A stretch of 64,000 nt of DNA. Source: Oceanicaulis sp052055585 (GTDB lineage: Bacteria; Pseudomonadota; Alphaproteobacteria; Caulobacterales; Maricaulaceae). The notes under the pieces were generated by a model. The model was not told the origin of the DNA, made no database searches, and saw only the letters and a program-made list of their open reading frames with translations. Numbering within the stretch: position 1 is the first letter of the stretch; every line of letters starts with the position of its first letter. The stretch covers positions 2,232,001-2,296,000 of the forward strand of contig NZ_CP170485.1 of NCBI RefSeq assembly GCF_052055585.1. The letters are read 5' to 3'. Both the position numbers and the translations under genes were made by a program. Shown one piece after another: positions 52,589-61,500 of the stretch.

Positions 52589-53953
52589 ATGCGCGTTCTG
52601 ATCGTTGGAAGCCTGGGCGGCCAGTTATCCGCCGCCACCAAAATCGCCATGGACCGGGGCGCGAAGGTCGCCCATGTGGACACCATCGCGCAAGCTACCG
52701 CCTATCTGCGGGCCGGCAAGGGCGCCGACCTTCTGATGGTCGACGTCAATCTCGATGTCGGCAGCCTGATCGCCGCCAACGAGGCCGAGCGCATCATCGT
52801 TCCGGTCATCGCGTGCGGCGTGAATGTGCGGCCTGAAGCCGCCGCCGGCGCCATCAAGGCTGGCGCGAAGGAATTCATCCACCTGCCGCCCGAGCCCGAG
52901 CTGATCGCAGCCGTGCTGGAAGCCGTCTCTGACGATGACCGCACCCTGATCGCCCGCGACCCGGCCATGCTGGACGTGGTGCGTCTGGCCGAGCAGATCG
53001 GCCCGTCCGATGCGTCCGTGCTGATCACCGGCGAGAGCGGGGTCGGTAAGGAAGTCATGGCGCGCTATGTGCACAAGAAGTCCAAGCGCGCCTCCAAGGC
53101 CTTCGTTTCGGTGAACTGCGCCGCCATCCCGGAAAACCTTCTGGAATCCGAGCTGTTCGGCCATGAGAAAGGCGCCTTCACCGGCGCGCTCGCCCGCCGG
53201 ATCGGTAAATTCGAAGAGGCGGACGGCGGCACGCTGCTGCTGGACGAGATCAGCGAAATGGATGTGCGCCTGCAGGCCAAGCTTCTGCGCGCCCTTCAGG
53301 AACGCGAGATCGACCGGGTCGGCGGCTCAAAGCCGGTGAAGGTGAATATCCGCGTGCTGGCCACCTCCAACCGCGATCTGCGGGAAGCGGTGAAGGATGG
53401 CGCGTTCCGCGAAGACCTTCTGTTCCGCCTGAATGTCGTGAACCTCGCCATTCCGCCTCTGCGCGACCGCCCCGAGGACACGCTGGCGCTGGCCGATCAC
53501 TTCCTGAAGAAATACGCCAAGGCGAACGGCATCGATTATCGCCCGCTGTCTGAAGCGTCCAAGGCGCAAGTCGTCGCCCGCGCCTGGAAGGGCAATGTGC
53601 GGGAGCTGGAAAACGCCATGCACCGCGCCGTCCTGCTGGCAAGCGGCCCGGTGATCGAGCCCGAAGCCATCCGCCTGCCGGACGGCTCGCCCCTGCCCGC
53701 GAGCTCTGCTGGCGCCGCGATGGCGCGCCAGGCGGCGCAGGCCGCTGACGAGGCGATCAACCTTGTGGGCAAGACCGTGGCCGAAGTGGAAAAGGATCTG
53801 ATCTTGGACACGCTCGATCATTGCCTGGGCAACCGCACCCATGCGGCGAACATTCTGGGGATTTCGATCCGCACGCTGCGTAACAAGCTCAAGCTTTACG
53901 GCGAACAGGGGGAGGATATCCCCAGCCCGGGTGAATCCCGGTTCGCCGGATAG
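52589..53953 (+). CDS. flbD: Sigma-54-dependent flagellar regulator FlbD
   Basis: A 454-residue NtrC-type activator. The N-terminal receiver (1-115) is degenerate: the acidic pocket is lost (VLIVGSLGG instead of VDDE) though an aspartate remains in LLMVDVNLD. The AAA+ domain has Walker A GESGVGKE (about 147), the sigma-54 contact GAFTGA (about 195) and Walker B GGTLLLDEISEM. A Fis-type HTH closes it (CLGNRTHAANILGISIRTLR). FlbD activates late flagellar genes and represses fliF in Caulobacter; here fliK-flgD-flgE and flgK-flgL are expected targets. Confidence 0.95.
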   Translation: MRVLIVGSLGGQLSAATKIAMDRGAKVAHVDTIAQATAYLRAGKGADLLMVDVNLDVGSLIAANEAERIIVPVIACGVNVRPEAAAGAIKAGAKEFIHLPPEPELIAAVLEAVSDDDRTLIARDPAMLDVVRLAEQIGPSDASVLITGESGVGKEVMARYVHKKSKRASKAFVSVNCAAIPENLLESELFGHEKGAFTGALARRIGKFEEADGGTLLLDEISEMDVRLQAKLLRALQEREIDRVGGSKPVKVNIRVLATSNRDLREAVKDGAFREDLLFRLNVVNLAIPPLRDRPEDTLALADHFLKKYAKANGIDYRPLSEASKAQVVARAWKGNVRELENAMHRAVLLASGPVIEPEAIRLPDGSPLPASSAGAAMARQAAQAADEAINLVGKTVAEVEKDLILDTLDHCLGNRTHAANILGISIRTLRNKLKLYGEQGEDIPSPGESRFAG

Positions 53954-53960
53954 TGAACTC

Positions 53961-53995
53961 TCCGGCCCTGCCCGGTCTTTGCGGACAGGGCCGGA
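53961..53995. repeat. 10-bp inverted repeat after flbD
   Basis: TCCGGCCCTG (53961-53970) pairs with CAGGGCCGGA (53986-53995), 15-base loop. No T-tract follows, so it may be a weak or Rho-assisted terminator, or an mRNA end. Confidence 0.45.
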
Positions 53996-54098
53996 CACTC
54001 TCGAAACGCTTTTGACGTGATGAGAATCCGGGCACTCAGACCCAGGGCGGGATGCAGAAGCGGCCTGCCTGTTAACCCTACCAGAACGGGCCCAATTC

Positions 54099-56213
54099 AT
54101 GGCTGACGCCAACGCCTCCACCCAAAGCGGGTTAGACTTCGCCCAGATCGCCAAGCGACTGGCGCGGGGCGATATCGCGATGGGTCTGGGCGTTCTGGGC
54201 CTTCTGGTCATGCTGATCCTGCCTTTGCCCAAGGCGCTTCTGGATGTGATGCTGGCGGTGTCGGTGAGCTTTTCCGTGCTCATCCTGATGACGGCGCTGT
54301 TCATCAAATCCCCGCTCGAATTCACCGCCTTCCCCGCCATTCTTCTGGTCGCGACCATGCTCCGGCTGGGTTTGAACGTGGCGTCAACGCGTCTGATCCT
54401 GTCAGAGGGTCAGGGCGGCACGGCGGCGGCGGGCGACATCATCGAGGCCTTCGGCAGCTTCGTGATGCAGGGCAATTTCGTCATCGGGATCATTGTGTTC
54501 ATCATCCTGGTGATCGTGAACTTCGTCGTGATCACCAAGGGTTCGGGCCGGATCGCGGAAGTCGCCGCCCGCTTCACCCTGGACGCCATGCCCGGCAAGC
54601 AGATGGCGATTGACGCCGACTTGTCCTCAGGCCTGATCAACGAGGATGAAGCCCGCAAGCGCCGCAAGGAACTCGAAGAGCAATCAAACTTCTTCGGGGC
54701 CATGGACGGCGCCAGCAAATTCGTGCGCGGCGACGCCATGGCGGGCATTCTGATCACCTCGATCAACCTCATTGGCGGCATGATCATCGGCGTCGCCCAG
54801 TCGGGCATGGATTTCGGCTCCGCCGCGAACACCTATTCCACGCTGACCATCGGCGACGGTCTGGTCTCCCAGATCCCGGCGCTGATCGTGTCGCTGGCCG
54901 CGGGTCTTCTCGTCTCCAAGGCGGGCGTTGACGGCGCGGCGGAAGAAGCCGTGTTCGGCCAGCTTTCCGCCAATCCCGCCGCCATGGGCATGGTGGCCGG
55001 CACCTCGCTCGCCATCGGCCTTCTGCCCGGCATGCCGCTGATCCCGTTCGGGCTAATGGCGGCGGGCGCAGGCGCGCTGGCCTGGACCAGCGCGCAACGC
55101 CGCGAGAAAGCCATAGAGACCGAAGCGCGTGAAGCGCGCGCCGAGGAAGACGCCGCCGCCAAGGGCCCCGATCCCACCGATGCGCCGATTGAGGACACCC
55201 TGCATATCGACGAGCTTAAGATCGAGCTGGGCTATGCCCTGCTGCCGCTGATCAATGATGTGGAAGGGCGTCGCCTGACCGATCAGATCAAGGCGCTGCG
55301 CCGCAATCTGGCCCAGGATAGCGGCTTCGTGCTGCCCAGCGTCCGCATCGTCGACAACATGCAGATGCCTGGCGAGCAGTATGTGCTGCGCGTGAAAGAG
55401 ATGGAGGCCGGCGTTGGCGAGCTGAAGATCAACCAGATCCTCGCCATGAACCCCTCCGGCGCCCAGGTCGAACTGCCGGGCACACACGTCAAGGAACCCG
55501 CGTTCGGCCTGCCCGCCACCTGGATCGACGAGAGCAATCGCGAGGAAGCCACTTTCCGCGGCTATACGCTGGTGGACCCCGCCGCCGTGCTGGTCACCCA
55601 TCTGACCGAGATCCTGCGCGACAACATGGCCGAGCTTCTGAGCTATTCGGAAACCGAGAAGCTGCTCGACGCCCTGTCGCCCCAGCACCGCAAGCTGGTG
55701 GACGAGATCACCCCCGGCCAGATCACCCGTGCGGGCATTCAGCGCGTCTTGCAGAATCTGCTCAAGGAGCGCGTCTCGATCCGCGATCTGGCGGCGATCA
55801 TCGAGGGCGTGGCCGAAGCGTCCGGCGCGACCAACAATCTCGACGCCATCACCGAACATGTGCGCACGCGTCTGGCGCGCCAGATCTGCTACGCCAATCG
55901 CGGCCCGGACGGCAATCTGCCCGTCCTGTCGCTGAGCCCGCAATGGGAGCAGGCCTTCGCCGAGGCCCTGATCGGGGAAGGCGAACGCCGCCAGCTGGCG
56001 CTTGCGCCGAGCAAGCTGCGCGAGTTCGTGGAAGTCGTGCGCACCGCCTTTGACCGGGCGGGCATGAGCGGCGATGTGCCGGTGCTGCTGACCAGCCCGC
56101 ATGTGCGCCCCTATGTGCGCTCGCTGACCGAACGCTTCCGCCCGCAAACCGTGGTGATGAGCCAGAACGAAATTCACCCCAGCGCCCGGCTCAAGACCGT
56201 CGGCCAGATCTGA
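54099..56213 (+). CDS. flhA: Flagellar export gate protein FlhA
   Basis: A 704-residue integral membrane component of the flagellar type III export gate. Eight TM segments fill residues 25-330, with the conserved FHIPEP-like loop (PAILLVATMLRLGLNVASTR) and DAMPGKQMAIDADLSSGLIN. The cytoplasmic domain (about 350-704) holds VRIVDNMQMPGEQYVLRVKE and docks chaperone-substrate complexes. It starts a new group with flhF and flhG after a 145-base gap. Confidence 0.96.
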   Translation: MADANASTQSGLDFAQIAKRLARGDIAMGLGVLGLLVMLILPLPKALLDVMLAVSVSFSVLILMTALFIKSPLEFTAFPAILLVATMLRLGLNVASTRLILSEGQGGTAAAGDIIEAFGSFVMQGNFVIGIIVFIILVIVNFVVITKGSGRIAEVAARFTLDAMPGKQMAIDADLSSGLINEDEARKRRKELEEQSNFFGAMDGASKFVRGDAMAGILITSINLIGGMIIGVAQSGMDFGSAANTYSTLTIGDGLVSQIPALIVSLAAGLLVSKAGVDGAAEEAVFGQLSANPAAMGMVAGTSLAIGLLPGMPLIPFGLMAAGAGALAWTSAQRREKAIETEAREARAEEDAAAKGPDPTDAPIEDTLHIDELKIELGYALLPLINDVEGRRLTDQIKALRRNLAQDSGFVLPSVRIVDNMQMPGEQYVLRVKEMEAGVGELKINQILAMNPSGAQVELPGTHVKEPAFGLPATWIDESNREEATFRGYTLVDPAAVLVTHLTEILRDNMAELLSYSETEKLLDALSPQHRKLVDEITPGQITRAGIQRVLQNLLKERVSIRDLAAIIEGVAEASGATNNLDAITEHVRTRLARQICYANRGPDGNLPVLSLSPQWEQAFAEALIGEGERRQLALAPSKLREFVEVVRTAFDRAGMSGDVPVLLTSPHVRPYVRSLTERFRPQTVVMSQNEIHPSARLKTVGQI

Positions 56214-56235
56214 GACTTGAAGGAGAGATGGCGCG

Positions 56236-57219
56236 ATGCGCCTGCGCACCTACACCGGAGAGAGCCTGAGCACGGTCATGGAGCAAGTGCGCCGTGAGCT
56301 GGGTCCTGACGCGGTGATCATCTCCACGACCGATTCGCCCGAAGGCGGCGTTCAGGTGCGCGCCGCCGCTGAGCGCGGAACCGTGCAGCCCAAGGCGGAT
56401 ACACCCGAAGCCGCCCTCGCCAAGCGGGACAAGGCGCGCGCCACCGCGCGCGGTCAAGCGGATGAAGGCCTGACGCGCATCGCCCGCGCCCTGAGCTGGC
56501 ACCTTCCGCCCGAACGCGCCTCTGAAGCGCTGATGGACAGCGCCATGGCGCTGGAGGATGGCGAAGCCACCGCCACCCTCGCCCGTGCGCTGGACCAGCG
56601 CTATGGCGTACACCCGCTGGAACCCGATCCGGGGCGTCCGGTCCTGCTGGCGGGCCCTCCGGGAACCGGCAAGTCCTCCGCCCTCGCCAAGCTGGCCGCC
56701 CGCGCCGTCGCCCAAGGCTATGCCCCGGTGCTGATCAGCGTGGATGCGCGCGCCGGCGCCGCCGAGCAGATGACCGCCTATGCCGATGCGCTGGACCTGC
56801 CGCTGGAATGCGTCACCGGACCGCGTGAGCTGCATGCGGTGCTGGAGCGCCTGCCCGCCGGGCCAGTCCTGATCGATGTGGCCGGGCTCAACCCGTTTGA
56901 TCTCGATCAGCTTGATGATCTGGCCGCCCTCGCAGACGCGGCCGATGGCGAAGTCGTTGCCGTGCTCGACGCCGGCATGACCCCGGGCGACGCGGAAGAC
57001 GCCGCCGCCCTGTTCTGCTCGATCGGCGCAGGCCGGGTGATCGCCACCAAGCTCGATATCGCCCGTCGGCTCGGCGCGCTTCTGGCCTTTGGCGAGGCCG
57101 GTCTCGCCTACGCCCAGATTTCCGCCTCCCCCTATATCGGCGACGGCCTTGCGCCCGCCACCGCCCTGCGCCTGTCCAGATTGCTTCTGGAAGACCCCGG
57201 AGAGGAGCTCCCGGCATGA
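56236..57219 (+). CDS. flhF: Flagellar SRP-like GTPase FlhF (divergent)
   Basis: A 327-residue protein in the FlhF position. The N-terminal B domain (MRLRTYTGESLSTVMEQVRR and DAVIISTTDSPEGGVQVRAA) is typical. The GTPase domain has G1 GPPGTGKSS, in place of the usual GPTGVGKTT, and G4 TKLD; the G3 site reads DVAGLNPFD, where DTAGR is usual. FlhF sets flagellar number or place in polar flagellates. The altered motifs may mean slow or absent hydrolysis. It overlaps flhG by four bases (ATGA). Confidence 0.85.
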   Translation: MRLRTYTGESLSTVMEQVRRELGPDAVIISTTDSPEGGVQVRAAAERGTVQPKADTPEAALAKRDKARATARGQADEGLTRIARALSWHLPPERASEALMDSAMALEDGEATATLARALDQRYGVHPLEPDPGRPVLLAGPPGTGKSSALAKLAARAVAQGYAPVLISVDARAGAAEQMTAYADALDLPLECVTGPRELHAVLERLPAGPVLIDVAGLNPFDLDQLDDLAALADAADGEVVAVLDAGMTPGDAEDAAALFCSIGAGRVIATKLDIARRLGALLAFGEAGLAYAQISASPYIGDGLAPATALRLSRLLLEDPGEELPA

Positions 57220-58019
57220 CGAACTTCGCCGCAGACGCCTCAACGGCGCTCAGTGCGCCGCGCCGCGCCGGACCGCTTCTGGCCATTGCGTCGGGCAAGG
57301 GCGGGGTCGGCAAGACCACGCTCGCCATCGCCATGGCCCACGCCTTCGCGCGCCGGGGCCAGCGCACCTTGCTGGTGGACGCCGACCTGGGCATGGCCAA
57401 TGTGGATGTACAGCTGGGCGTCAGCGCCGTCAGTGATCTCGCCTCGGTCGTTGCAGGCGATCTCAGCCTTGCTGAAGCAGTGAACTCGGCGGGCGAAGAC
57501 AGCTTTGACCTCATCGCCGGGCCGTCAGGCTCCGCCGCGCTCGCCGGTCTGGATCTTGAGAACGTCAACCGTCTGGCGGCGGGCGTCACCGCTGCGGCGA
57601 TGGCCTATGACCGCACGCTGATCGATCTCGCAGCCGGCGCAGAACGCTCCACCATTCGGCTCGCCGCCGCAGCAGATGATGTGGTGGTGGTGATCAATGA
57701 CGAGCCGACTTCGCTGACTGACGCCTACGCCTTCGTCAAAACCCTGCGCATGCGCGATGAAGGGGCGAGCCCCTTCGTGGTCGTCAATAACGCGCCCGAT
57801 CACGCCGCCGCCCAGTCCGCCTATATGGGCTTCGCCAAGACGTGTGAGAGCTTTCTGGGGTTCCGGCCGCCGCTGGCGGGCATCGTTCGTCGCGATCCGC
57901 ATGTGCCGCAGGCCATCCGCGCCCAGGTCATGCTGGAGAAACGCTATCCGGCGTCTGACGCGGCGTCCGACATCGCCAAGCTCGTGCGGGCGCTGGAGCA
58001 TGGCGTTCCGGTCAAGTAA
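57216..58019 (+). CDS. flhG: MinD-like ATPase FlhG (FleN/YlxH)
   Basis: A 267-residue ParA/MinD ATPase that limits flagellar number and works with FlhF. The deviant Walker A is ASGKGGVGKTTLAIAMA, switch I is DADLGMANVDVQLGV, and ND/PT motifs follow (INDEPTSLTDAYAFVK). The usual C-terminal amphipathic membrane-binding helix is short or absent. ATG 57216 overlaps the flhF stop, so the proteins are made together. Confidence 0.93.
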   Translation: MTNFAADASTALSAPRRAGPLLAIASGKGGVGKTTLAIAMAHAFARRGQRTLLVDADLGMANVDVQLGVSAVSDLASVVAGDLSLAEAVNSAGEDSFDLIAGPSGSAALAGLDLENVNRLAAGVTAAAMAYDRTLIDLAAGAERSTIRLAAAADDVVVVINDEPTSLTDAYAFVKTLRMRDEGASPFVVVNNAPDHAAAQSAYMGFAKTCESFLGFRPPLAGIVRRDPHVPQAIRAQVMLEKRYPASDAASDIAKLVRALEHGVPVK

Positions 58020-58088
58020 GATGATCACCGCCCTTGGGGGGCGCGAGATCAACAGGCTTCAGACAGAAGCCGGTACAGGGGGGTGCGC

Positions 58089-58415
58089 ATGGCGGGCAAT
58101 GACGCCTGGAGCCTGTTATGGGCGGGTTTCACATTCTTTGATCTGTCCTTCATCCTGATGGCGGGCATCGTGGCGGCGCTGGCCATGCGCCGCTGGGGAC
58201 AGCTAACCGCGGCCGCCCTGATCGCCTATGCCGTGGACGTCATCCTGCGCTTCACGCTCGAATTCATGAGCGCGGGCGACATGCCCGCCAATTTCGCCAT
58301 GGATCTGGCCTTCGCGCGCATGGACATGCACGCCCTGTCGGCCATGCTACGGCCCTTCCTGTATTTCGGGACCATCGCCATTCTGTTCGGCGTGAAGAAG
58401 CGCTATGGCGGCTAG
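58089..58415 (+). CDS. Small three-TM membrane protein
   Basis: A 108-residue hydrophobic protein with three likely TM segments (WAGFTFFDLSFILMAGIVAA, LTAAALIAYAVDVILRFTLE and LRPFLYFGTIAILFGVKKRY). ATG 58089 has GGGGGG just upstream; an in-frame GTG at 58083 is possible. It follows flhG by 69 bases and may be in the same transcript. I know no family. Confidence 0.6.
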   Translation: MAGNDAWSLLWAGFTFFDLSFILMAGIVAALAMRRWGQLTAAALIAYAVDVILRFTLEFMSAGDMPANFAMDLAFARMDMHALSAMLRPFLYFGTIAILFGVKKRYGG

Positions 58416-58502
58416 AGGACGTCTGTGCATCCATATCCCGGCCTGAATGCATCCTGACCAGAAAGCGGCGCCATTGGGGCGCTGCATCTGTCAGGGATTG
58501 CC

Positions 58503-58958
58503 ATGCTCCACGCCATTCTCACCTCAATCGCCCTCCTCAGCCCGCTCGCGCCGACCGTCCAGCTGGGCGGCAGTGAAGCCGCGAACGCCAATACGCTTCA
58601 AACCCTGTGCGCTACGCAAACACGCCGCGAGCTGGACCCGGCCGAACTGCCCCTCGCCCAGTCCAGCCATGTGCAGATTGATTGCGACGGCTATGTCTTC
58701 ATGGATACGCCGCGCCTTGCCGAGTTCGTCTTCGCCGATGACCGGCTGACCCATGTCTGGGTGCTTGTCGAAGCAGGTGAGCTGGACGCGCTCGACGCCG
58801 CCTTCACAGATCAATATGGCGCCGCCACGGTTCGGACTGATGGCTTCAGCGCCTATTTCGACGCCCGGGCGGCCGTGCGCCGTGATGTGCCGGAAGCCCT
58901 GTTCTACGCGCCTGATGCAGCGCCACTTTTTGAAGCCTGGTTCAGCAGTGCTGGTTGA
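58503..58958 (+). CDS. Small secreted protein of unknown function
   Basis: A 151-residue protein with a signal-like N-terminus (AILTSIALLSPLAPTVQLGG). It has cysteines at TLCATQT and QIDCDGY, a possible disulfide, and an alpha/beta pattern (HVQIDCDGYVF, RLTHVWVLVEAGELDALDAA). I do not recognise it. A strong bidirectional terminator follows. Confidence 0.6.
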   Translation: MLHAILTSIALLSPLAPTVQLGGSEAANANTLQTLCATQTRRELDPAELPLAQSSHVQIDCDGYVFMDTPRLAEFVFADDRLTHVWVLVEAGELDALDAAFTDQYGAATVRTDGFSAYFDARAAVRRDVPEALFYAPDAAPLFEAWFSSAG

Positions 58959-58975
58959 AACTGACCACAGGAATC

Positions 58976-59007
58976 AAAAAGGGCGCGTCCAGCGGACGCG
59001 CCCTTTT
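58976..59007. terminator. Bidirectional terminator
   Basis: GGGCGCGTCC (58981-58990) pairs with GGACGCGCCC (58994-59003), 3-base loop. A5 precedes and T4 follows, so it can serve both the secreted-protein gene and the convergent cytochrome gene. Confidence 0.9.
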
Positions 59008-59031
59008 CATGTTTGCGTATGACGCAGGGGC

Positions 59032-59796
59032 CTAGTGGCCTTCGCCCTCGCCATGACCGTCTTCCGGCTGCGGCTCGGCGGCCGGCTCGGTCTCTTCGGT
59101 CATCGGAGCGGCGTCTTCAGCGCCCTCTTCAGCCATCGGAGCATCGCCTTCGGCTTCAGCAGGCGCGGCTTCTGCAGCGTCAGCCGCTTCAGTCATCTCG
59201 CCATGGGCTTCATCGCCGTGCGCGTCTTCCTCAGCCGCCGGAAGCGGAGCCGGGAACGGCATGTCGGAGCTGCCTTGCTCATGGATGTAGGCGATCAGGT
59301 TGATGCGATCTTCCTGGTCACGCAGGCCGGCGAAGCTCATCGCGGTGCCGGGAATGTAGCGGCGCGGGTTTTCCAGGAAGTTGTAGAGGTTCTCGTAACC
59401 CCAGCCGCTGGCCGTCGCGCCGTATTCCTGCATGGCGCCGGAATAGTTGAAGCCGTCTACAGCCGCGACTGCGCGACCAAGAACACCGTAAAGGTGCGGG
59501 CCCGTGCCGTCAGCCATGCCCGAATCAAAGGTGTGGCAGCTGGCGCAACGGCGTGCGACGCGCTCACCGGCCGACACATCGGCGCTGGCGAGCAGAACGC
59601 CGAAATCAACCGGGCCCTCTTCCTCTTCCTCAGCGCCGCCATGTCCGCCCTCAAGGGCGGTCAGGTCGACCGGGTAGCCGTATTCCTCGGGCTGTTCGAC
59701 ATGGAACAAGCTGTCACCAAGAGTGGTCAGCCCCAGGACCACCAGAGCGATCGCCAGGAGAGCGGCAGCCAGCTTATTGAAGAAAAGAGAGCCCAT
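59032..59796 (-). CDS. Membrane-anchored c-type cytochrome
   Basis: A 254-residue protein. An N-terminal TM anchor (LAAALLAIALVVLGLTTLG) is followed by a flexible acidic linker, then a class I cytochrome c domain with C84-x-x-C87-H88 (CASCH) and the distal methionine in PGTAMSFAGL. The last 60 residues are an unusually acidic Glu/Ala-rich tail. It resembles CycM-type carriers that move electrons from bc1 to cytochrome oxidase. The start is ATG 59796, preceded by GAGGAC. nudC lies upstream on the same strand. Confidence 0.88.
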   Translation of the reverse strand: MGSLFFNKLAAALLAIALVVLGLTTLGDSLFHVEQPEEYGYPVDLTALEGGHGGAEEEEEGPVDFGVLLASADVSAGERVARRCASCHTFDSGMADGTGPHLYGVLGRAVAAVDGFNYSGAMQEYGATASGWGYENLYNFLENPRRYIPGTAMSFAGLRDQEDRINLIAYIHEQGSSDMPFPAPLPAAEEDAHGDEAHGEMTEAADAAEAAPAEAEGDAPMAEEGAEDAAPMTEETEPAAEPQPEDGHGEGEGH

Positions 59797-59936
59797 GAGC
59801 GTCCTCACCGATCCCTACTGATAAAACGGAGTGTGGCGGTGTTTGGCACGCTCCGGCGAAAGAGGCAACCAGTTCACACCGCTTTGAAAGGTATTGCCCA
59901 GCTCATTCTGACAAGCGCGACAGGGCGTCGCAGGTC

Positions 59937-60809
59937 TCAGTCCGAACCGGCAGCGAGCCATCTTTCTATCAGCATACGCGCGATTGAGAAGTGCGATGGC
60001 ATCATCCGGGCGATCTCGCTGTTGAAAAGCGTGCGCACTTCGTCGCGCGTGAACCAGCGCGCATCCTCCAGATCGTCGTCAGGGACGAGCTCGCCCGGCT
60101 CTGCTTCCGCCATCAGCCCGATCATCAGCTGGGAGGGGAATGGCCAGGGCTGGCTGGCGACATACTCGACCGAAGTGACCTTGAGGTGGACTTCCTCGGC
60201 CACTTCGCGGGCGCAGGCCGCATCAATGGTCTCGCCCGGCTCCATGAACCCCGCCAGCGTGGAATACATGCCCTCTGGCCAGTTGGGCTGACGCCCCAGC
60301 ACACACTTGTCGCCTGCATGCACCAGCATGATCACGCTGGGATTGACCCGCGGGAAGTGCTCCGTCTCGCAAGCCGGGCAGACGCGCTTGGAGCCTGCAT
60401 CCGCGCCCAGCGTCTTCTCTCCGCAATTGGAGCAGAACGTATGTTCGCGATGCCACATCAACAGCGAGCGCGCGCGACCGAACGTGCTGGCGAGCTCTGG
60501 CGGCGCGCTGGCCGCCGAATGCCGGAAGTCCGGGCCTTTTTCGGCAACGCCCTTCTCCACCGCGCCGGCGAACCAGGGCGCGCCGTCCAGCAGGCCCAGA
60601 AAGATCAGGCCCGGAGATTTGAGCGGCAGGCGCGACGCATATTTGGCGCGCATGATGAGCGGGGCGCCCTGCTCATCCATGGCCAGATCTCCGCCTGCAA
60701 ACAGGACAGCCTGCGCCTTGCGGTCCGCAAGCTGGCTTTCGACCCACTCCGGATTGGAGCGGAACAATCCCGCGTGATCGAGCGCGGCGTCGGTGAAAGT
60801 CAGTTTCAT
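59937..60809 (-). CDS. nudC: NADH pyrophosphatase / RNA NAD-decapping hydrolase NudC
   Basis: A 290-residue Nudix enzyme. A zinc ribbon (FCSNCGEKT and CPACETE) precedes the Nudix domain: GFMEPGETIDAACAREVAEE matches G-x5-E-x7-R-E-x2-E-E, followed by the NudC-specific SQPWPFPSQLMIG. The usual glycine after EE (EExG) is replaced in EEVHL. NudC hydrolyses NADH and removes NAD caps from RNA. It lies 140 bases upstream of the cytochrome gene. Confidence 0.93.
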   Translation of the reverse strand: MKLTFTDAALDHAGLFRSNPEWVESQLADRKAQAVLFAGGDLAMDEQGAPLIMRAKYASRLPLKSPGLIFLGLLDGAPWFAGAVEKGVAEKGPDFRHSAASAPPELASTFGRARSLLMWHREHTFCSNCGEKTLGADAGSKRVCPACETEHFPRVNPSVIMLVHAGDKCVLGRQPNWPEGMYSTLAGFMEPGETIDAACAREVAEEVHLKVTSVEYVASQPWPFPSQLMIGLMAEAEPGELVPDDDLEDARWFTRDEVRTLFNSEIARMMPSHFSIARMLIERWLAAGSD

Positions 60810-60836
60810 GCTGCTAGCTAGACCGAATTCGGCCCC

Positions 60837-61424
60837 CTAGCCAACAGCCGCTTTCAAGCCCAGAGCCTTGGCCTTTTGCAACCAGCCGTCACGCTTCTTG
60901 TCCGTGCTGCCCAGAATCCGACCGAACTGTCTCACATGGCGTGGCTTGATACCGACAAACTCGAAGACCAGCCGGGTCAACGCCAGACGGGCAGGTCTGC
61001 CATATACCCACCGATCCCAGAGCGGAGGCGTGTCGGACGTGATGATGATGTCGCCTGTCCGCCCGACCAGCAGCTTGTCCCAGCCCAAGCCTTTCTTGTG
61101 ATACCTGAAGCCAAAACCCGGCAAGAGTGCGCGATCCAGTACGGTTTTGGCCTGCCCCGGAATAGAGCCCCACCAGTACGGGGTCACGAACACCACATGG
61201 TCCGCCCAGACGAGATTGTCCTGCCAGGCCTGCAGGTCCGGTTCGAGCAGCGATGTCTGGCCGGTATAGCCCTCGAACCCATTCTCGAAGCGCATGTCGG
61301 ATACGGCCTGAACCCGCACTTCGGCGCCCGCCTCCCGCGCGCCCTGGGCGTAGGCGTCCGCCAGAGCATGATTGAAACTGCCACCCCGAGGATGCGCCAC
61401 CCAGATGAAGACCTTCCTGGCCAT
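60837..61424 (-). CDS. NAD(P)H quinone oxidoreductase (flavodoxin-like fold)
   Basis: A 195-residue enzyme of the NQO/MdaB/KefF type. The FMN/FAD loop is WVAHPRGGSFNHALADAY; the central FVTPYWWGSIPGQAKTVLDR matches the family active-site loop. ATG 61424 with GGAGG upstream is chosen. It is divergent from a TetR regulator with a dyad operator between them, so it is likely induced by a quinone or electrophile released from repression. Confidence 0.88.
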   Translation of the reverse strand: MARKVFIWVAHPRGGSFNHALADAYAQGAREAGAEVRVQAVSDMRFENGFEGYTGQTSLLEPDLQAWQDNLVWADHVVFVTPYWWGSIPGQAKTVLDRALLPGFGFRYHKKGLGWDKLLVGRTGDIIITSDTPPLWDRWVYGRPARLALTRLVFEFVGIKPRHVRQFGRILGSTDKKRDGWLQKAKALGLKAAVG

Positions 61425-61438
61425 GCCCGCCTCCATAA

Positions 61439-61480
61439 TGTGAGCAATGATCATGTTTTAAAACGTGACATATGCTCACA
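61439..61480. promoter_or_regulatory. Concentric dyad operator between TetR and quinone reductase genes
   Basis: TGTGAGCA (61439-61446) and TGCTCACA (61473-61480) form a perfect outer inverted repeat. GTTTTAAAAC (61455-61464) is a palindrome at the same centre, extended by TCA/TGA. The centre is base 61459.5 for both. It lies between two divergent starts, as TetR operators do. Confidence 0.75.
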
Positions 61481-61500
61481 TTTTTGACAGAGTCAATCTT

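Noticed and set aside
54070..54090. TTAA-N7 motif before flhA as a CtrA box
   Set aside because: Only the first half (TTAAC) matches; the second half reads AGAA, so the match is no better than chance.
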